Shown in pieces: positions 52,617 through 60,379 of a DNA stretch of 64,000 bases. The notes beneath the pieces were generated by a model. That model was not told where the DNA came from, did not search any database, and saw nothing but the letters and a program-made list of their open reading frames with translations. This stretch comes from Sphingomonas caeni (GTDB taxonomy: Bacteria > Pseudomonadota > Alphaproteobacteria > Sphingomonadales > Sphingomonadaceae), in contig NZ_JAPDOK010000001.1 in the NCBI RefSeq assembly GCF_026013415.1, forward strand, positions 62,001-126,000. The letters run 5' to 3'. How positions within the stretch are numbered: the stretch's first letter is position 1; the number at the start of each line of letters is the position of its first letter. A program made the translations under genes and the position numbers.

Positions 52617-54119
52617 TCAGTCGTCCTTCTGGTCCTGCTGCAGCTCGCGGATCGCGTCGTCGATGCTCCTGAGCGCTTTGGCCTTCTCGTCGGCCGAGAG
52701 CGTGGTGTCGGCCTCGACCGCGATACGGGCATGGCGCAGACCCGCCATCGCCGATTGCATCCCCATGTGGCGGGCATGGCCGGCCTGGGCCTCGATGCGG
52801 TTGACGCAGATGCGGATCACCTGGCGCTTGCCGGGCTCGGGCGGGGTCTGGACGGTCATCGCGTTGGGGTCGCCATCCTTGCAGTGACCCGACTGGATGT
52901 CCGGCACCATCGCCATGATCTCGGCATCGTCGGGAATGTCGATGCGCTCGCCATTGACGATCACCACGCGCTGGCGCTTGTCATGGTCGCCATGATGGCC
53001 GCCATGGTCGCCGTCGCCGTCGGTGGTGATGACGCGGACCACGCGGTGCTCGCGCTTCGGCGCATCGGGAGCGGCCGGCGCTTCGGGCGCGGCCGGGGCG
53101 CCAGGCACTGGGGTCGGCGTCGCGGCGGGCGCGGGCGGCGCCGGCGGATCGGTCAGGTCGATGCCGGTCGCGGCCTCGACGTTCGACTTGATCCGCTCGG
53201 CCGCCTGGCTTCCCGAGGCGGTGAGCCCCAGTGCGACGAGCGACAGCGCGCTTACCCCGATCATCCCGCCTGCCAGGTGGATGGGGGAATTCTTCCGGGT
53301 CTTTGAAAGCATTCTGAGCCTCCCTTTCAACTCATTGATTGTGTGCAGGTGACAGGCCGCCGAGACCGCACCCCCATGCGCGGACTTGACGATTGCGCGA
53401 CCATAAGCATGGCGCAGCGCGGCTTCGCGGCCGGCGAGCACCAGGGCATCGCAGGCCATTTCCTGATCGGCACGAAAGGCGCGGAAAGCCTTCCAGGCGA
53501 CCGGATTGAACCAATGGATTGCGAGCACGAACAGCGCCACCCAATTGGCGATCAGGTCGCCGCGGACATGGTGGCCCAGCTCATGGGCGAGCGCGAGCGC
53601 CCGCTCCTGCTCGTCGTAGCGCTCGGCGAAATCGCGCGGGAAGGCGACATATTTGCGCCAGATCCCGAAGGCGAGCGGCCCGTGCGCGGCGTCGGTCTCG
53701 ATCACCCGCACCTTGCCCTCGGCGACGGTGCGGTCCACCCGCGCCTTGCGGAGCAGCTTCGCGCAGAAGCGGCTGTGCGAGACGAGATGGAAGCCCAGGA
53801 AACCCGCCGCGCCCACCGCCCAGAGCAGGAAGATCGCCATCGGCAGTCCGAAACTGCCCTGCGCCGCCGCCTCGGGCGCCGCACCGAGCGGCTCGACCAC
53901 ATAATAGACGATCACGTCGCTCGCCGCGGTGACGGGCGCCGCCGCCTGCTCGCGCCAGCTTTCGGGTAGCGGCGGCATCAGCAACCGGAACACCGGCAGC
54001 AGCCACAGCGCATAGGCGATGCCCGGCCCGAACACCTTGCGCACCGGGCTGCGGAGGCCAAGCACCAGCAGCATCAGCAGCGTGGTCGCGACGAAGGTCT
54101 CTACTGCCCAGCCGATCAT
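52617..54119 (-). CDS. BlaR1-like M56 family membrane metallopeptidase
   Basis: The 500-residue protein has membrane helices near 5-22, 33-50 and 92-112. The zinc motif LAHELGHHVRGD (His179, Glu180, His183) faces the cytoplasm, and ADQEMACDALVLAG supplies the third ligand. A last helix follows near 285-305, then an Ala/Pro-rich linker, a His/Asp-rich stretch (GDGDHGGHHGDHDK, a possible metal site) and a helical tail. There is no penicillin-binding sensor domain, so it is not a classic beta-lactam receptor. It overlaps the BlaI gene by four bases; together they form a protease-controlled repressor pair. Confidence 0.88.
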   Translation of the reverse strand: MIGWAVETFVATTLLMLLVLGLRSPVRKVFGPGIAYALWLLPVFRLLMPPLPESWREQAAAPVTAASDVIVYYVVEPLGAAPEAAAQGSFGLPMAIFLLWAVGAAGFLGFHLVSHSRFCAKLLRKARVDRTVAEGKVRVIETDAAHGPLAFGIWRKYVAFPRDFAERYDEQERALALAHELGHHVRGDLIANWVALFVLAIHWFNPVAWKAFRAFRADQEMACDALVLAGREAALRHAYGRAIVKSAHGGAVSAACHLHTINELKGRLRMLSKTRKNSPIHLAGGMIGVSALSLVALGLTASGSQAAERIKSNVEAATGIDLTDPPAPPAPAATPTPVPGAPAAPEAPAAPDAPKREHRVVRVITTDGDGDHGGHHGDHDKRQRVVIVNGERIDIPDDAEIMAMVPDIQSGHCKDGDPNAMTVQTPPEPGKRQVIRICVNRIEAQAGHARHMGMQSAMAGLRHARIAVEADTTLSADEKAKALRSIDDAIRELQQDQKDD

Positions 54120-54484
54120 GATTTGAGATCCTTCAGCAGCGCCTCGATCTCGGCGATGTCCTGGTCGGTGATCTGGTCGCGCTCCGCGAGATGGGCGACC
54201 AGCGGGGTCAGACGCCCGCCGAACAGCCGGTCCATCAGCTTGCGCGATTCGCCCGCGACATAATCGGCGCGCGCGACCAGCGGGCGATAGCGGTAGCGCC
54301 GCCCCTCTTCCTCATGCGCGATGATGTTCTTGGCGAGCAGCCGCCCGAGCAGGGTCTTGACCGTGTTGGCGCTCCATTCGCGCTCGGCGGGAACGCGCTC
54401 GGCGACCTCCTGTGCGGTGAGCGGCGACTTGTCCCACAGCACTTCCATCACGGCATGCTCGGCGTCGCTGATTCTCTCGGTCAT
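54116..54484 (-). CDS. BlaI/MecI family repressor
   Basis: The 122-residue winged-helix protein has the BlaI pattern: ISDAEHAVMEVLWDKSPLTA, VAERVPAEREWSANTVKTLL and RLLAKNIIAHEEEGRRYRYR (DNA-binding part). A dimerisation half with FGGRLTPLVAHLAERD follows. In known systems the M56 partner cleaves or releases the repressor after a signal. A palindrome overlaps its own promoter just upstream, fitting autoregulation. No beta-lactamase gene is in the window, so the regulon lies elsewhere or concerns another envelope stress. Confidence 0.9.
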   Translation of the reverse strand: MTERISDAEHAVMEVLWDKSPLTAQEVAERVPAEREWSANTVKTLLGRLLAKNIIAHEEEGRRYRYRPLVARADYVAGESRKLMDRLFGGRLTPLVAHLAERDQITDQDIAEIEALLKDLKS

Positions 54485-54496
54485 GGATCCCTCTTT

Positions 54497-54533
54497 GACT
54501 ACGTGTGTAATCGTCACGATTACGTCTGTAGTC
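54497..54533 (-). promoter_or_regulatory. Palindromic operator and promoter of the BlaI/M56 operon
   Basis: Arms GACTAC...GTAATCGT and ACGATTAC...GTAGTC form a 37-bp interrupted palindrome centred near 54515. On the minus strand a -35 TTGACT (54530-54535) and a weak -10 GATTAC (54507-54512) are 17 bp apart and lie inside or at the edge of it, so a bound repressor would block polymerase. It ends 13 bp from the blaI start. Confidence 0.65.
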
Positions 54534-54611
54534 AATAGGGCTGAACCGTGGATGAACGAATCTGAACGGGGTAGCCCGAGGCGAAGGGGATGGGTTTCGC
54601 CACACACTCCT

Positions 54612-54701
54612 CCGTTCGCCCTGAGCTTGTCGAAGGGCTGCCCTCCTTCTGCCCCGCGCTAGAGGAGGAAGGCAGTGCTTCGACAGGCTCAGCACGAACG
54701 G
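54612..54701. repeat. Dispersed palindromic repeat, family A short variant
   Basis: The arms CCGTTCGCCCTGAGCTTGTC and GACAGGCTCAGCACGAACGG, each extended by GAAG/CTTC, are complementary at 21 of 24 positions. The tips CCGTTCG/CGAACGG are shared with the copies at 39481 and 60034. It lies between the BlaI and PfkB genes. Confidence 0.75.
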
Positions 54702-54768
54702 GGTTAGGGCAGTCGACGTTTCCCGGGCTGCACGCTTCTGCTAGGCTCCCCGCCCGAGGAGAATCACC

Positions 54769-55731
54769 ATCGTCGGAATCATCGCGCATGCCCCGGTAGA
54801 CGTCGTCGCCGAGGACACGGACGAACTGCTTGCCCGCTTCGACCTGCGCAAACTCGAATGCACCACCATGCCGCTCGACCGCAGTTTCGCGCTGCGCGAG
54901 ACGCTCGAGTCGGTGCATGCCCCCGCTTTCCTGCCCGGCGGCTGCGGGGCGAACATGGCGGCGGGGCTGCGCACCCTCGGCAGCGCGGTCTCGGTGGTCG
55001 CGCCGTTCGGCAACGATAGCTATGCCGATTATGCCCGGCGCGATCTGGAGGCGCGCGGGGTGGCGATCCGCGGGTTTGACTATGGCGGGCCCCATTCGCT
55101 GATCTACACCCTGATCACCGCCGACCGCGAGCGCACCTTCGCGGACTATTGCCACGGCGTGCCCTATGATCTGCTCGCGCCCGCGCGGCTGCTCGACGAC
55201 GAGCATATCGTCGCGATCGACGGCTATCTTCTGCTGCGGCAGGGCGTCGCGGAGGGGATGCGCGCCTGGCTGACCGAGCCGCGGCCCGCGAACCAGCGGC
55301 TCGTCTTCTGCCCGGGCGATGTCAGTGTCCTGCTCGACGCCAAGCCCATCGCCGATCTCGCCATCGAACGCTGCGATCATCTCGTGATGAACCGCAACGA
55401 GGCGCATACGCTCTTCCCCGGCCTCTCCGATGAGGCGATCGTCGCAGCGCTGCGCGCCCGCGGGATTTCCGGCGCGGTCACCAAGGGCGAGGAAGGCGCA
55501 TTGCTCTTCAACGCGCACGAGATGATCCATGTGCCCAAGGCCCGGCTCGACCGGCCGATCGTCAACACCAACGGTGCGGGGGACGCTTTCACCGCGGGCT
55601 ATCTGCGCGGCATCGACATGGATCTGCCGCTCGCCGAAATCGCCCGCATCGCCACCGCCTGCGCGGCGCAGATCCTAGTGATCGAGGGCGCCCGCCCGCC
55701 GCTGGCGGTGATGGCCGAGCTGGCGGATTGA
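54769..55731 (+). CDS. PfkB-family carbohydrate/nucleoside kinase, non-standard start
   Basis: The 320-residue kinase has the N-terminal ribokinase strand IIAHAPVDVVAE, motif 1 FLPGGCGANMAAGLRTLG and motif 2 NTNGAGDAFTAGYL with the catalytic Asp. It phosphorylates a sugar or nucleoside; the substrate is not readable. The conserved N-terminus lies upstream of the first ATG (54868). Between the in-frame stop at 54742 and that ATG there is no ATG, GTG or TTG. GAGGAG (54756-54761) stands seven bases before an in-frame ATC at 54769, which I take as the start. A sequencing error is the alternative. Confidence 0.82.
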   Translation: MVGIIAHAPVDVVAEDTDELLARFDLRKLECTTMPLDRSFALRETLESVHAPAFLPGGCGANMAAGLRTLGSAVSVVAPFGNDSYADYARRDLEARGVAIRGFDYGGPHSLIYTLITADRERTFADYCHGVPYDLLAPARLLDDEHIVAIDGYLLLRQGVAEGMRAWLTEPRPANQRLVFCPGDVSVLLDAKPIADLAIERCDHLVMNRNEAHTLFPGLSDEAIVAALRARGISGAVTKGEEGALLFNAHEMIHVPKARLDRPIVNTNGAGDAFTAGYLRGIDMDLPLAEIARIATACAAQILVIEGARPPLAVMAELAD

Positions 55732-55876
55732 GCCCCATTCTGTCGGCATTTTTGACAGCCGCCGGAACAGGTTAAACCCCGTTCACCATCGTCACCCGCA
55801 CAAAACCGCCACTGGCACACTCTGGCACGCGCACTGCATCATGAAAGGCACCCCGAGCGTTCAACGCTTCATTTCA

Positions 55877-55917
55877 GGGCGGGTCGACCAGCTTTTACCG
55901 GTCGCGTCGACCCGCCC
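55877..55917. terminator. Hairpin between convergent PfkB and glycosyltransferase genes
   Basis: A perfect 12-bp stem GGGCGGGTCGAC / GTCGACCCGCCC with a 17-base loop lies between two convergent genes. There is no T-run on either side. The rest of the 215-bp gap shows nothing else. Confidence 0.45.
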
Positions 55918-55946
55918 GACCCGGGCTCCCTGCCGACAAACCGCCC

Positions 55947-57224
55947 CTAACGCGCCAGCGACGTCTCGCTGAGCTTCCACGGGCAGCGATCCGTCAGCCG
56001 CCGGTTCCGCCGCACCATCGCGGCGGGGTAGATCTCGTGGAACAGCCGGTCGAAGCTATTTTCCCAGTCGAACCGCTCGGCGTGCGCGCGTGCCCTCGCA
56101 CCAATGACGGCCGGCCCTTCGCGCCAGACCCGCAGCACGTTCGCCGCCATCGCATCGGCGTCGCCGGCCGGACCCAGATAGCCGAGCCCTGCGGGGACGC
56201 GCTCGGGCATCGCCCCGCTCGCCACGCCGACCACGGGCAGCCCCGCCGCCTGCGCCTCGATCACCGAGATGCCGAAGGTCTCGTCGGCCATGCCCGAGAC
56301 ATAGATGTCGCTCGAGGCCAGCGCCCGGGCCAGCCCCGCGCGGTCCTTCTCGAAGCCCGGAAAGGCGACCGGCAGCCCCTGCATCTCCCCGGCGAGCTGC
56401 TCGCGCAGCTTGCCGTCGCCGATCATCACCATCGCCGCGCCCAGTTCGGGCGGCAGCTTGCGGAACATCGCTGCGAGCATATCCGCGCGCTTCTCGTTGT
56501 CGAGCCGGCCCGCATAGACGAGCAAAGGCCCCTCGCCCGGCAGTCCGAGCGCGGCACGATAGCCGGGATCGCGCCTGTCCGGGGTGAACAGCGCCAGATC
56601 GGTCCCGAGCGGCATCACCCGCGTATGGGTGATGCCCAGCCGGGCAAGCTGCGCGCGCTGCGGCTGGCCGAGCGTGTAGACCCAGTCGAACTCGCGATAG
56701 AGCTTGCGGGCATAGCCATGGGCAGCGTCGCGCAGCATCCGCGCGGCCCCCTCGCCGAACAACGACCGGCCGACCCGGTGGATATGCGCGTTGGGGAAAT
56801 CGGTCCGGTATCCCGCGACCAGCGCCGTCTCGGGAAAGGCGCGGCGATGCTTCACCGCCGCCCAGGGCAGCAGCCAGGGACAAAGCGATTCGATCACGTC
56901 GGGCCGGTAGCGCGCCAGCACCTCGCTCACCGCGCCCATCCGCAGGATGAAGCGGTAATGCGGGCTGCCCGGCACCCGCGGCGCGCCCACCTCGATCAGC
57001 GTATGGCGGCCCTTCTCGGTCACCCGGTCCTCGGCGCCCGGAACGATCTGGATCAGCCGGTGGGGCGTGCGATCGAGCACATAGGCCGCCTTGCGGCGCA
57101 GATAGGTGCTGATCCCGCCGCCCGCGGTGGAAGACCAGCTCTGGGTGAGATCGCAGACCAGAAGTTCATGGCCGCCATAGGCACAGGTTCCCGCCGACGC
57201 GGCGGAAACATTGGACACAAACAT
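55947..57224 (-). CDS. Group 1 (GT4-type) glycosyltransferase
   Basis: The 425-residue GT-B protein has an N-terminal acceptor domain (QSWSSTAGGGISTYLRRKA carries the glycine loop). Its C-terminal donor domain is marked by VYAGRLDNEKRADMLAAMF, MIGDGKLREQL and DETFGISVIEAQAAGLPVVG, the E-x7-E retaining motif. It transfers a sugar from a nucleotide donor to a lipid or polysaccharide. There is no signal or membrane helix. The start ATG 57224 overlaps the stop of a 21-codon upstream frame (TGATG), and the start region is duplicated 65 bp upstream. Confidence 0.87.
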   Translation of the reverse strand: MFVSNVSAASAGTCAYGGHELLVCDLTQSWSSTAGGGISTYLRRKAAYVLDRTPHRLIQIVPGAEDRVTEKGRHTLIEVGAPRVPGSPHYRFILRMGAVSEVLARYRPDVIESLCPWLLPWAAVKHRRAFPETALVAGYRTDFPNAHIHRVGRSLFGEGAARMLRDAAHGYARKLYREFDWVYTLGQPQRAQLARLGITHTRVMPLGTDLALFTPDRRDPGYRAALGLPGEGPLLVYAGRLDNEKRADMLAAMFRKLPPELGAAMVMIGDGKLREQLAGEMQGLPVAFPGFEKDRAGLARALASSDIYVSGMADETFGISVIEAQAAGLPVVGVASGAMPERVPAGLGYLGPAGDADAMAANVLRVWREGPAVIGARARAHAERFDWENSFDRLFHEIYPAAMVRRNRRLTDRCPWKLSETSLAR

Positions 57225-57289
57225 CACGCACTCCGGAAATTGTTATTCCGGTGCGGAACTCCCTTCGTGGGAGGATTGGATGCAATCAT
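57224..57289 (-). other. Upstream 21-codon frame and duplicated start region of the glycosyltransferase
   Basis: A frame MIASNPPTKGVPHRNNNFRSA ends in TGA, overlapping the ATG of the glycosyltransferase. Both starts have the same ribosome site (CCGGAGTGC, GGAG six bases before ATG), and the bases after each ATG are alike (MIASNP and MFVSNV). This shows a 65-bp tandem duplication of the gene start. The little frame is either a leader coupled to the main gene or a relic. Confidence 0.5.
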
Positions 57290-57307
57290 GATGCACTCCG
57301 GACATCG

Positions 57308-57649
57308 TTACTCGGCGTTTGAAACGCCCTTGTCCGCGAAAAGCTGCGCCAACTCGCCCGACTCGTACATCTCCATCATGATGTCCGATCCGCCGACAAA
57401 TTCGCCGCCGACATAGAGCTGGGGGATGGTCGGCCAGTCCGAAAAGGCCTTGATCCCCTGGCGGACGTCCTGGTCCTGGAGCACGTCGACGCTCTCGAAT
57501 TCGACCCCCAGATGGTTGAGGATCGCCACCGCACGGCTCGAAAAGCCGCATTGCGGGAAGAGCGGGCTGCCCTTCATGAACAGCAGCACGTCGTTCGAAT
57601 CGACCAGGCCCTGCAGGCGGGCGTTCACATCCTCGGTCACGTCACTCAC
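57308..57649 (-). CDS. grxD: Monothiol glutaredoxin, Grx4 type
   Basis: The 113-residue thioredoxin-fold protein has FMKGSPLFPQCGFSSR with the CGFS active site, WPTIPQLYVGGEFVGGSD with the cis-Pro and glutathione-binding residues. Such proteins carry [2Fe-2S] clusters with glutathione and partner BolA proteins. The bolA gene overlaps its start by four bases upstream, supporting that partnership. Confidence 0.95.
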   Translation of the reverse strand: MSDVTEDVNARLQGLVDSNDVLLFMKGSPLFPQCGFSSRAVAILNHLGVEFESVDVLQDQDVRQGIKAFSDWPTIPQLYVGGEFVGGSDIMMEMYESGELAQLFADKGVSNAE

Positions 57650-57885
57650 TCCTCTGCGGGGGCCTCGGTGGTGAGCTGCAGCGCGTGCAGTACCCCACCC
57701 ATCCGGCCGCCCAATGCGGCATAGACCGCCTGGTGCTGGCGCACCCGCGGCAGCCCCCTGAAGCTGGGGCTCACCACGCGCGCGGCATAATGATCGCCGT
57801 CGCCGGCCAGGTCGGTGATCTCGACCCGGGCATCGGGGATGCCGGACTTGATCAGCGCCTCGATCTCGTCGGCGGCCATCGGCAT
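57646..57885 (-). CDS. bolA: BolA family protein
   Basis: The 79-residue protein has the BolA core: IEALIKSGIPDARVEITDLAGDG, HYAARVVSPSFRGLPRVRQHQ with the conserved His, and VYAALGG. It binds a shared [2Fe-2S] cluster with the glutaredoxin encoded next, and likely helps iron-sulfur trafficking or signalling. It starts one base after the DUF1476 stop and overlaps grxD, so the three are one operon. Confidence 0.93.
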   Translation of the reverse strand: MPMAADEIEALIKSGIPDARVEITDLAGDGDHYAARVVSPSFRGLPRVRQHQAVYAALGGRMGGVLHALQLTTEAPAEE

Positions 57886-57886
57886 G

Positions 57887-58210
57887 TTATTGCGATTCCA
57901 TCAGCTGGCGGCGCGCCTCGACCGTCTTGGCCTCGAGCGCCTGGCGCACCGTGCCCTCGTCGGTCTCGACTCCCGCGGCGAGCAGGTCGCCCAGGAGCTT
58001 GCGGATTACGTCGTCATCGCCCGAGTCCTCGAAATCGGCCTGGACGACCGCCTTGGCATAGGCGTCGGTCTCTTCGGGAGTCAGGCCCATCTGCAGCGCG
58101 GCCCATTGCCCGAGCAGCCGGTTGCGCCGCGCGGTCACGCGGAACGCCATTTCCTCGTCGCGGACGAACTTCGCCTCGAATGCCTTCTCGCGATCGTCGA
58201 AACTGGTCAT
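57887..58210 (-). CDS. ATPase inhibitor subunit zeta (DUF1476)
   Basis: The 107-residue helical protein opens MTSFDDREKAFEAKFVRDEE, the inhibitory N-terminus of the zeta subunit of alphaproteobacterial F1Fo-ATPase, then RNRLLGQWAALQMGL and the four-helix core. In Paracoccus, zeta blocks ATP hydrolysis by F1 in a way like mitochondrial IF1. First gene of the zeta-bolA-grxD operon; no other ATPase genes are near. Confidence 0.92.
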   Translation of the reverse strand: MTSFDDREKAFEAKFVRDEEMAFRVTARRNRLLGQWAALQMGLTPEETDAYAKAVVQADFEDSGDDDVIRKLLGDLLAAGVETDEGTVRQALEAKTVEARRQLMESQ

Positions 58211-58274
58211 GCGCTACCCCTGGGCTATCGTTTCGTCCGAGATAGGAAGGGGGAGTGGCTGTGGCAACCTGCCA

Positions 58275-58402
58275 ATCCTCCCCGGAACGGGGAGTTGGCG
58301 CGCGCAGCGCGACGGAGGGGGCTTGCCACAAGCGGTACGCTCCCGGACAGCCCCTCCACCACCGCTTCGCGGCGGTACCCCCTCCCCGTGCCGGGGGAGG
58401 AA
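58275..58402. repeat. Dispersed palindromic repeat, family B copy 2
   Basis: The arms ATCCTCCCCGGAACGGGGAG and CTCCCCGTGCCGGGGGAGGA are imperfectly complementary, and the interior carries CACCACCGCTTCGCGGCGG as in the copy at 7391-7547. It ends exactly at the stop codon of the quinone oxidoreductase gene and fills the gap to the zeta operon promoter. Confidence 0.78.
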
Positions 58403-59398
58403 TTAGATCCGCACCACCAGCTTCCCGATCGCATCCCTCGCGGCCATCTTGGCGATCGCCTTGCCGCCATCGGCGAAGTCGAACGTCTCGGTCACCCGCG
58501 GGGCGATCTTGCCCTCTTCCCACAGCCGGAAGAGATGCTCGACATGGCGCTGGTTCGCGGCCGGATCGCGCATCGCGAAGGCGCCCCAGAAGACGCCGCA
58601 CACGTCGCAGCTCTTGAGCAGGGTCAGGTTGAGCGGCAGCCTGGGGATGCCCGCCGGGAAGCCCACCACCAGATAGCGCCCCTCCCACGCGATCGATCGC
58701 AGCGCCGGCTCGGCATAGTCGCCGCCGACCGGATCGTAGATCACATCCGCGCCTGCGGGGCCGCACGCAGCCTTGAACTGGTCGGCAAGCGCCTTGCTCG
58801 CATCCTTGTCGAACGGCGCACGGCCATAGACCAACGTCACGTCCGCGCCCGCCGCCTTGGCCGCCTCGGCCTTGGCCTCGCTCGACACGGCGGCGACCAC
58901 GCGCGCCCCGAACGCCTTGCCCAGTTCGATCGCCGCCAGCCCTACCCCGCCCGCGGCACCCAGCACCAGCAAGGTCTGCCCCGCCTTCAAATGCCCGCGA
59001 TCGACCAAGGCATGGATCGTCGTCGCATAGGTCAGCAGCAGCGCCGAACCGTCCTCGAAACTACGCTCTTCGGGCAGGCGGAACAGCCGGTCGGCGCCCA
59101 CCAGGATCTTCTCGACCAGCCCGCCATAGCCGGTGGTCGCGACCACCCGGTCGCCCGGCGCCCAGCCGGTGACGCCCTCGCCCACCGCCTCGACCACGCC
59201 CGCGACTTCGCTGCCCGGCGCAAAGGGGCGCTCGGGGCGAAGCTGATATTTGTCCTCGATGATCAGCACGTCGGGGAAGTTGATCGAACAGGCCTTGACT
59301 GCGACCAGCACCTGCCCCCTGCCGGGCACCGGATCGGGCAGCTCCTCCAGACTTAGGGTTTCAGGTCCGCCCGGCGCCTTCGACAGCAAAGCCTTCAT
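58403..59398 (-). CDS. NADPH:quinone oxidoreductase-type MDR protein
   Basis: The 331-residue zinc-free medium-chain reductase has the N-terminal GroES fold with [19 protein letters not shown] and [17 protein letters not shown] Rossmann part with [19 protein letters not shown] and DVIYDPVGG follows. It likely reduces quinones or enoyl compounds with NADPH. The start overlaps the leuD stop region by 38 bp, so it is probably read together with leuD. Confidence 0.88.
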   Translation of the reverse strand: MKALLSKAPGGPETLSLEELPDPVPGRGQVLVAVKACSINFPDVLIIEDKYQLRPERPFAPGSEVAGVVEAVGEGVTGWAPGDRVVATTGYGGLVEKILVGADRLFRLPEERSFEDGSALLLTYATTIHALVDRGHLKAGQTLLVLGAAGGVGLAAIELGKAFGARVVAAVSSEAKAEAAKAAGADVTLVYGRAPFDKDASKALADQFKAACGPAGADVIYDPVGGDYAEPALRSIAWEGRYLVVGFPAGIPRLPLNLTLLKSCDVCGVFWGAFAMRDPAANQRHVEHLFRLWEEGKIAPRVTETFDFADGGKAIAKMAARDAIGKLVVRI

Positions 59399-59990
59399 GT
59401 CCGCTCCCTACCGCGATCCACGGACGATCTTGAGCGACGCCCGATTCATATTTCGAAATCGCGGTATCCCTTGCCAGTGTCAGGCCGACCTCGTCCAGCC
59501 CCTGCATCAGGCAATCGCGGCGGAACGAGTCCAACTCGAACGGGAAGCGGTCCTGGAAGGGGGTGGTAACGGTCATCGTCTCGAGATCGACGGTCACCTC
59601 GCTGTCCTGCGCGACCTCAACCAGCCGGTCGATCGCCTCCTGCGGCAGCACCACCGGCACGATCCCGTTCTTGAACGCATTGCCCGAGAAGATGTCCGAA
59701 AAGCTCGGCGCGATCACCGCCTTCACGCCCATGTCCGCCAGCGCCCAGGCGGCGTGCTCGCGGCTCGACCCGCAGCCGAAATTGTCGCCGGCGATCAGGA
59801 TCGGCGAACCGGCATAGCGCGGATCGTCGAAGATATTCCCCTCGACCGCGCGCACCGTCTCGAACGCGCCCTTCGCCAGGCCCGTGCGCGTGATCGTCTT
59901 GAGCCAATGCGCGGGAATGATGATGTCGGTGTCGATATTCTTCGCGCCCCAGGGATAGGCGCGGCCTTCGACGATGCGGACGGGATCCAT
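59361..59990 (-). CDS. leuD: 3-isopropylmalate dehydratase small subunit
   Basis: The 209-residue protein has [20 protein letters not shown], the swivelling-domain motif [17 protein letters not shown], and [20 protein letters not shown]. With LeuC it isomerises isopropylmalate in leucine synthesis. The start is ATG 59990. It is separated from leuC by a 53-residue gene and a palindromic repeat rather than being adjacent. Its 3' end overlaps the oxidoreductase gene by 38 bp. Confidence 0.95.
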   Translation of the reverse strand: MDPVRIVEGRAYPWGAKNIDTDIIIPAHWLKTITRTGLAKGAFETVRAVEGNIFDDPRYAGSPILIAGDNFGCGSSREHAAWALADMGVKAVIAPSFSDIFSGNAFKNGIVPVVLPQEAIDRLVEVAQDSEVTVDLETMTVTTPFQDRFPFELDSFRRDCLMQGLDEVGLTLARDTAISKYESGVAQDRPWIAVGSGHEGFAVEGAGRT

Positions 59991-60033
59991 CAACGGGTTA
60001 CTCCGGGAAGCTTGGCGGTCACCTTAGCCACCT

Positions 60034-60168
60034 CCGTTCGTCCTGAGTAGCCATTGAGTAGCGGCGAAGCCGCGTATCGAAATGGCGTATCGAAGGACAG
60101 TTTTGGCGGGTCCAACGGCGCTTCGATACGCGCCTTCGACAAGCTCAGTCGCTACTCAGCACGAACGG
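60034..60168. repeat. Dispersed palindromic repeat, family A copy 2
   Basis: The ends CCGTTCGTCCTGAGTAG and CTACTCAGCACGAACGG are identical to those of the copy at 39481-39627, with the same GCGTATCGAAGGACA interior. It is inserted between leuD and the small gene downstream of leuC. Confidence 0.82.
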
Positions 60169-60186
60169 GCCTGAAATAGGGGGCGG

Positions 60187-60348
60187 TCAATCGGTCGCGG
60201 CGAGCTTGGACGGCTTGGCCTTGGCGGGGGCGGGCTGGCTGGGCTGGGCTTCGTCGCTGCTGGCGAGATGGGGAACCGTCGCGGCATAGGCAGCGGCGAG
60301 GCCGCTCAATACCGTACCCGCAACCAACGCGATCAATGCCCGCTTCAT
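60187..60348 (-). CDS. Small exported or membrane-anchored protein, 53 residues
   Basis: MKRALIALVAGTVLSGLAAAYA is a signal or anchor helix. A short Pro/Ala/Lys-rich tail follows (AQPSQPAPAKAKPSK). It lies 31 bp downstream of leuC on the same strand, before a repeat and leuD. It may be conserved with the leuCD operon or be a decayed remnant. Function unknown. Confidence 0.55.
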   Translation of the reverse strand: MKRALIALVAGTVLSGLAAAYAATVPHLASSDEAQPSQPAPAKAKPSKLAATD

Positions 60349-60379
60349 CACGCATCCCCCGATACTCACGCCCGCCGCG

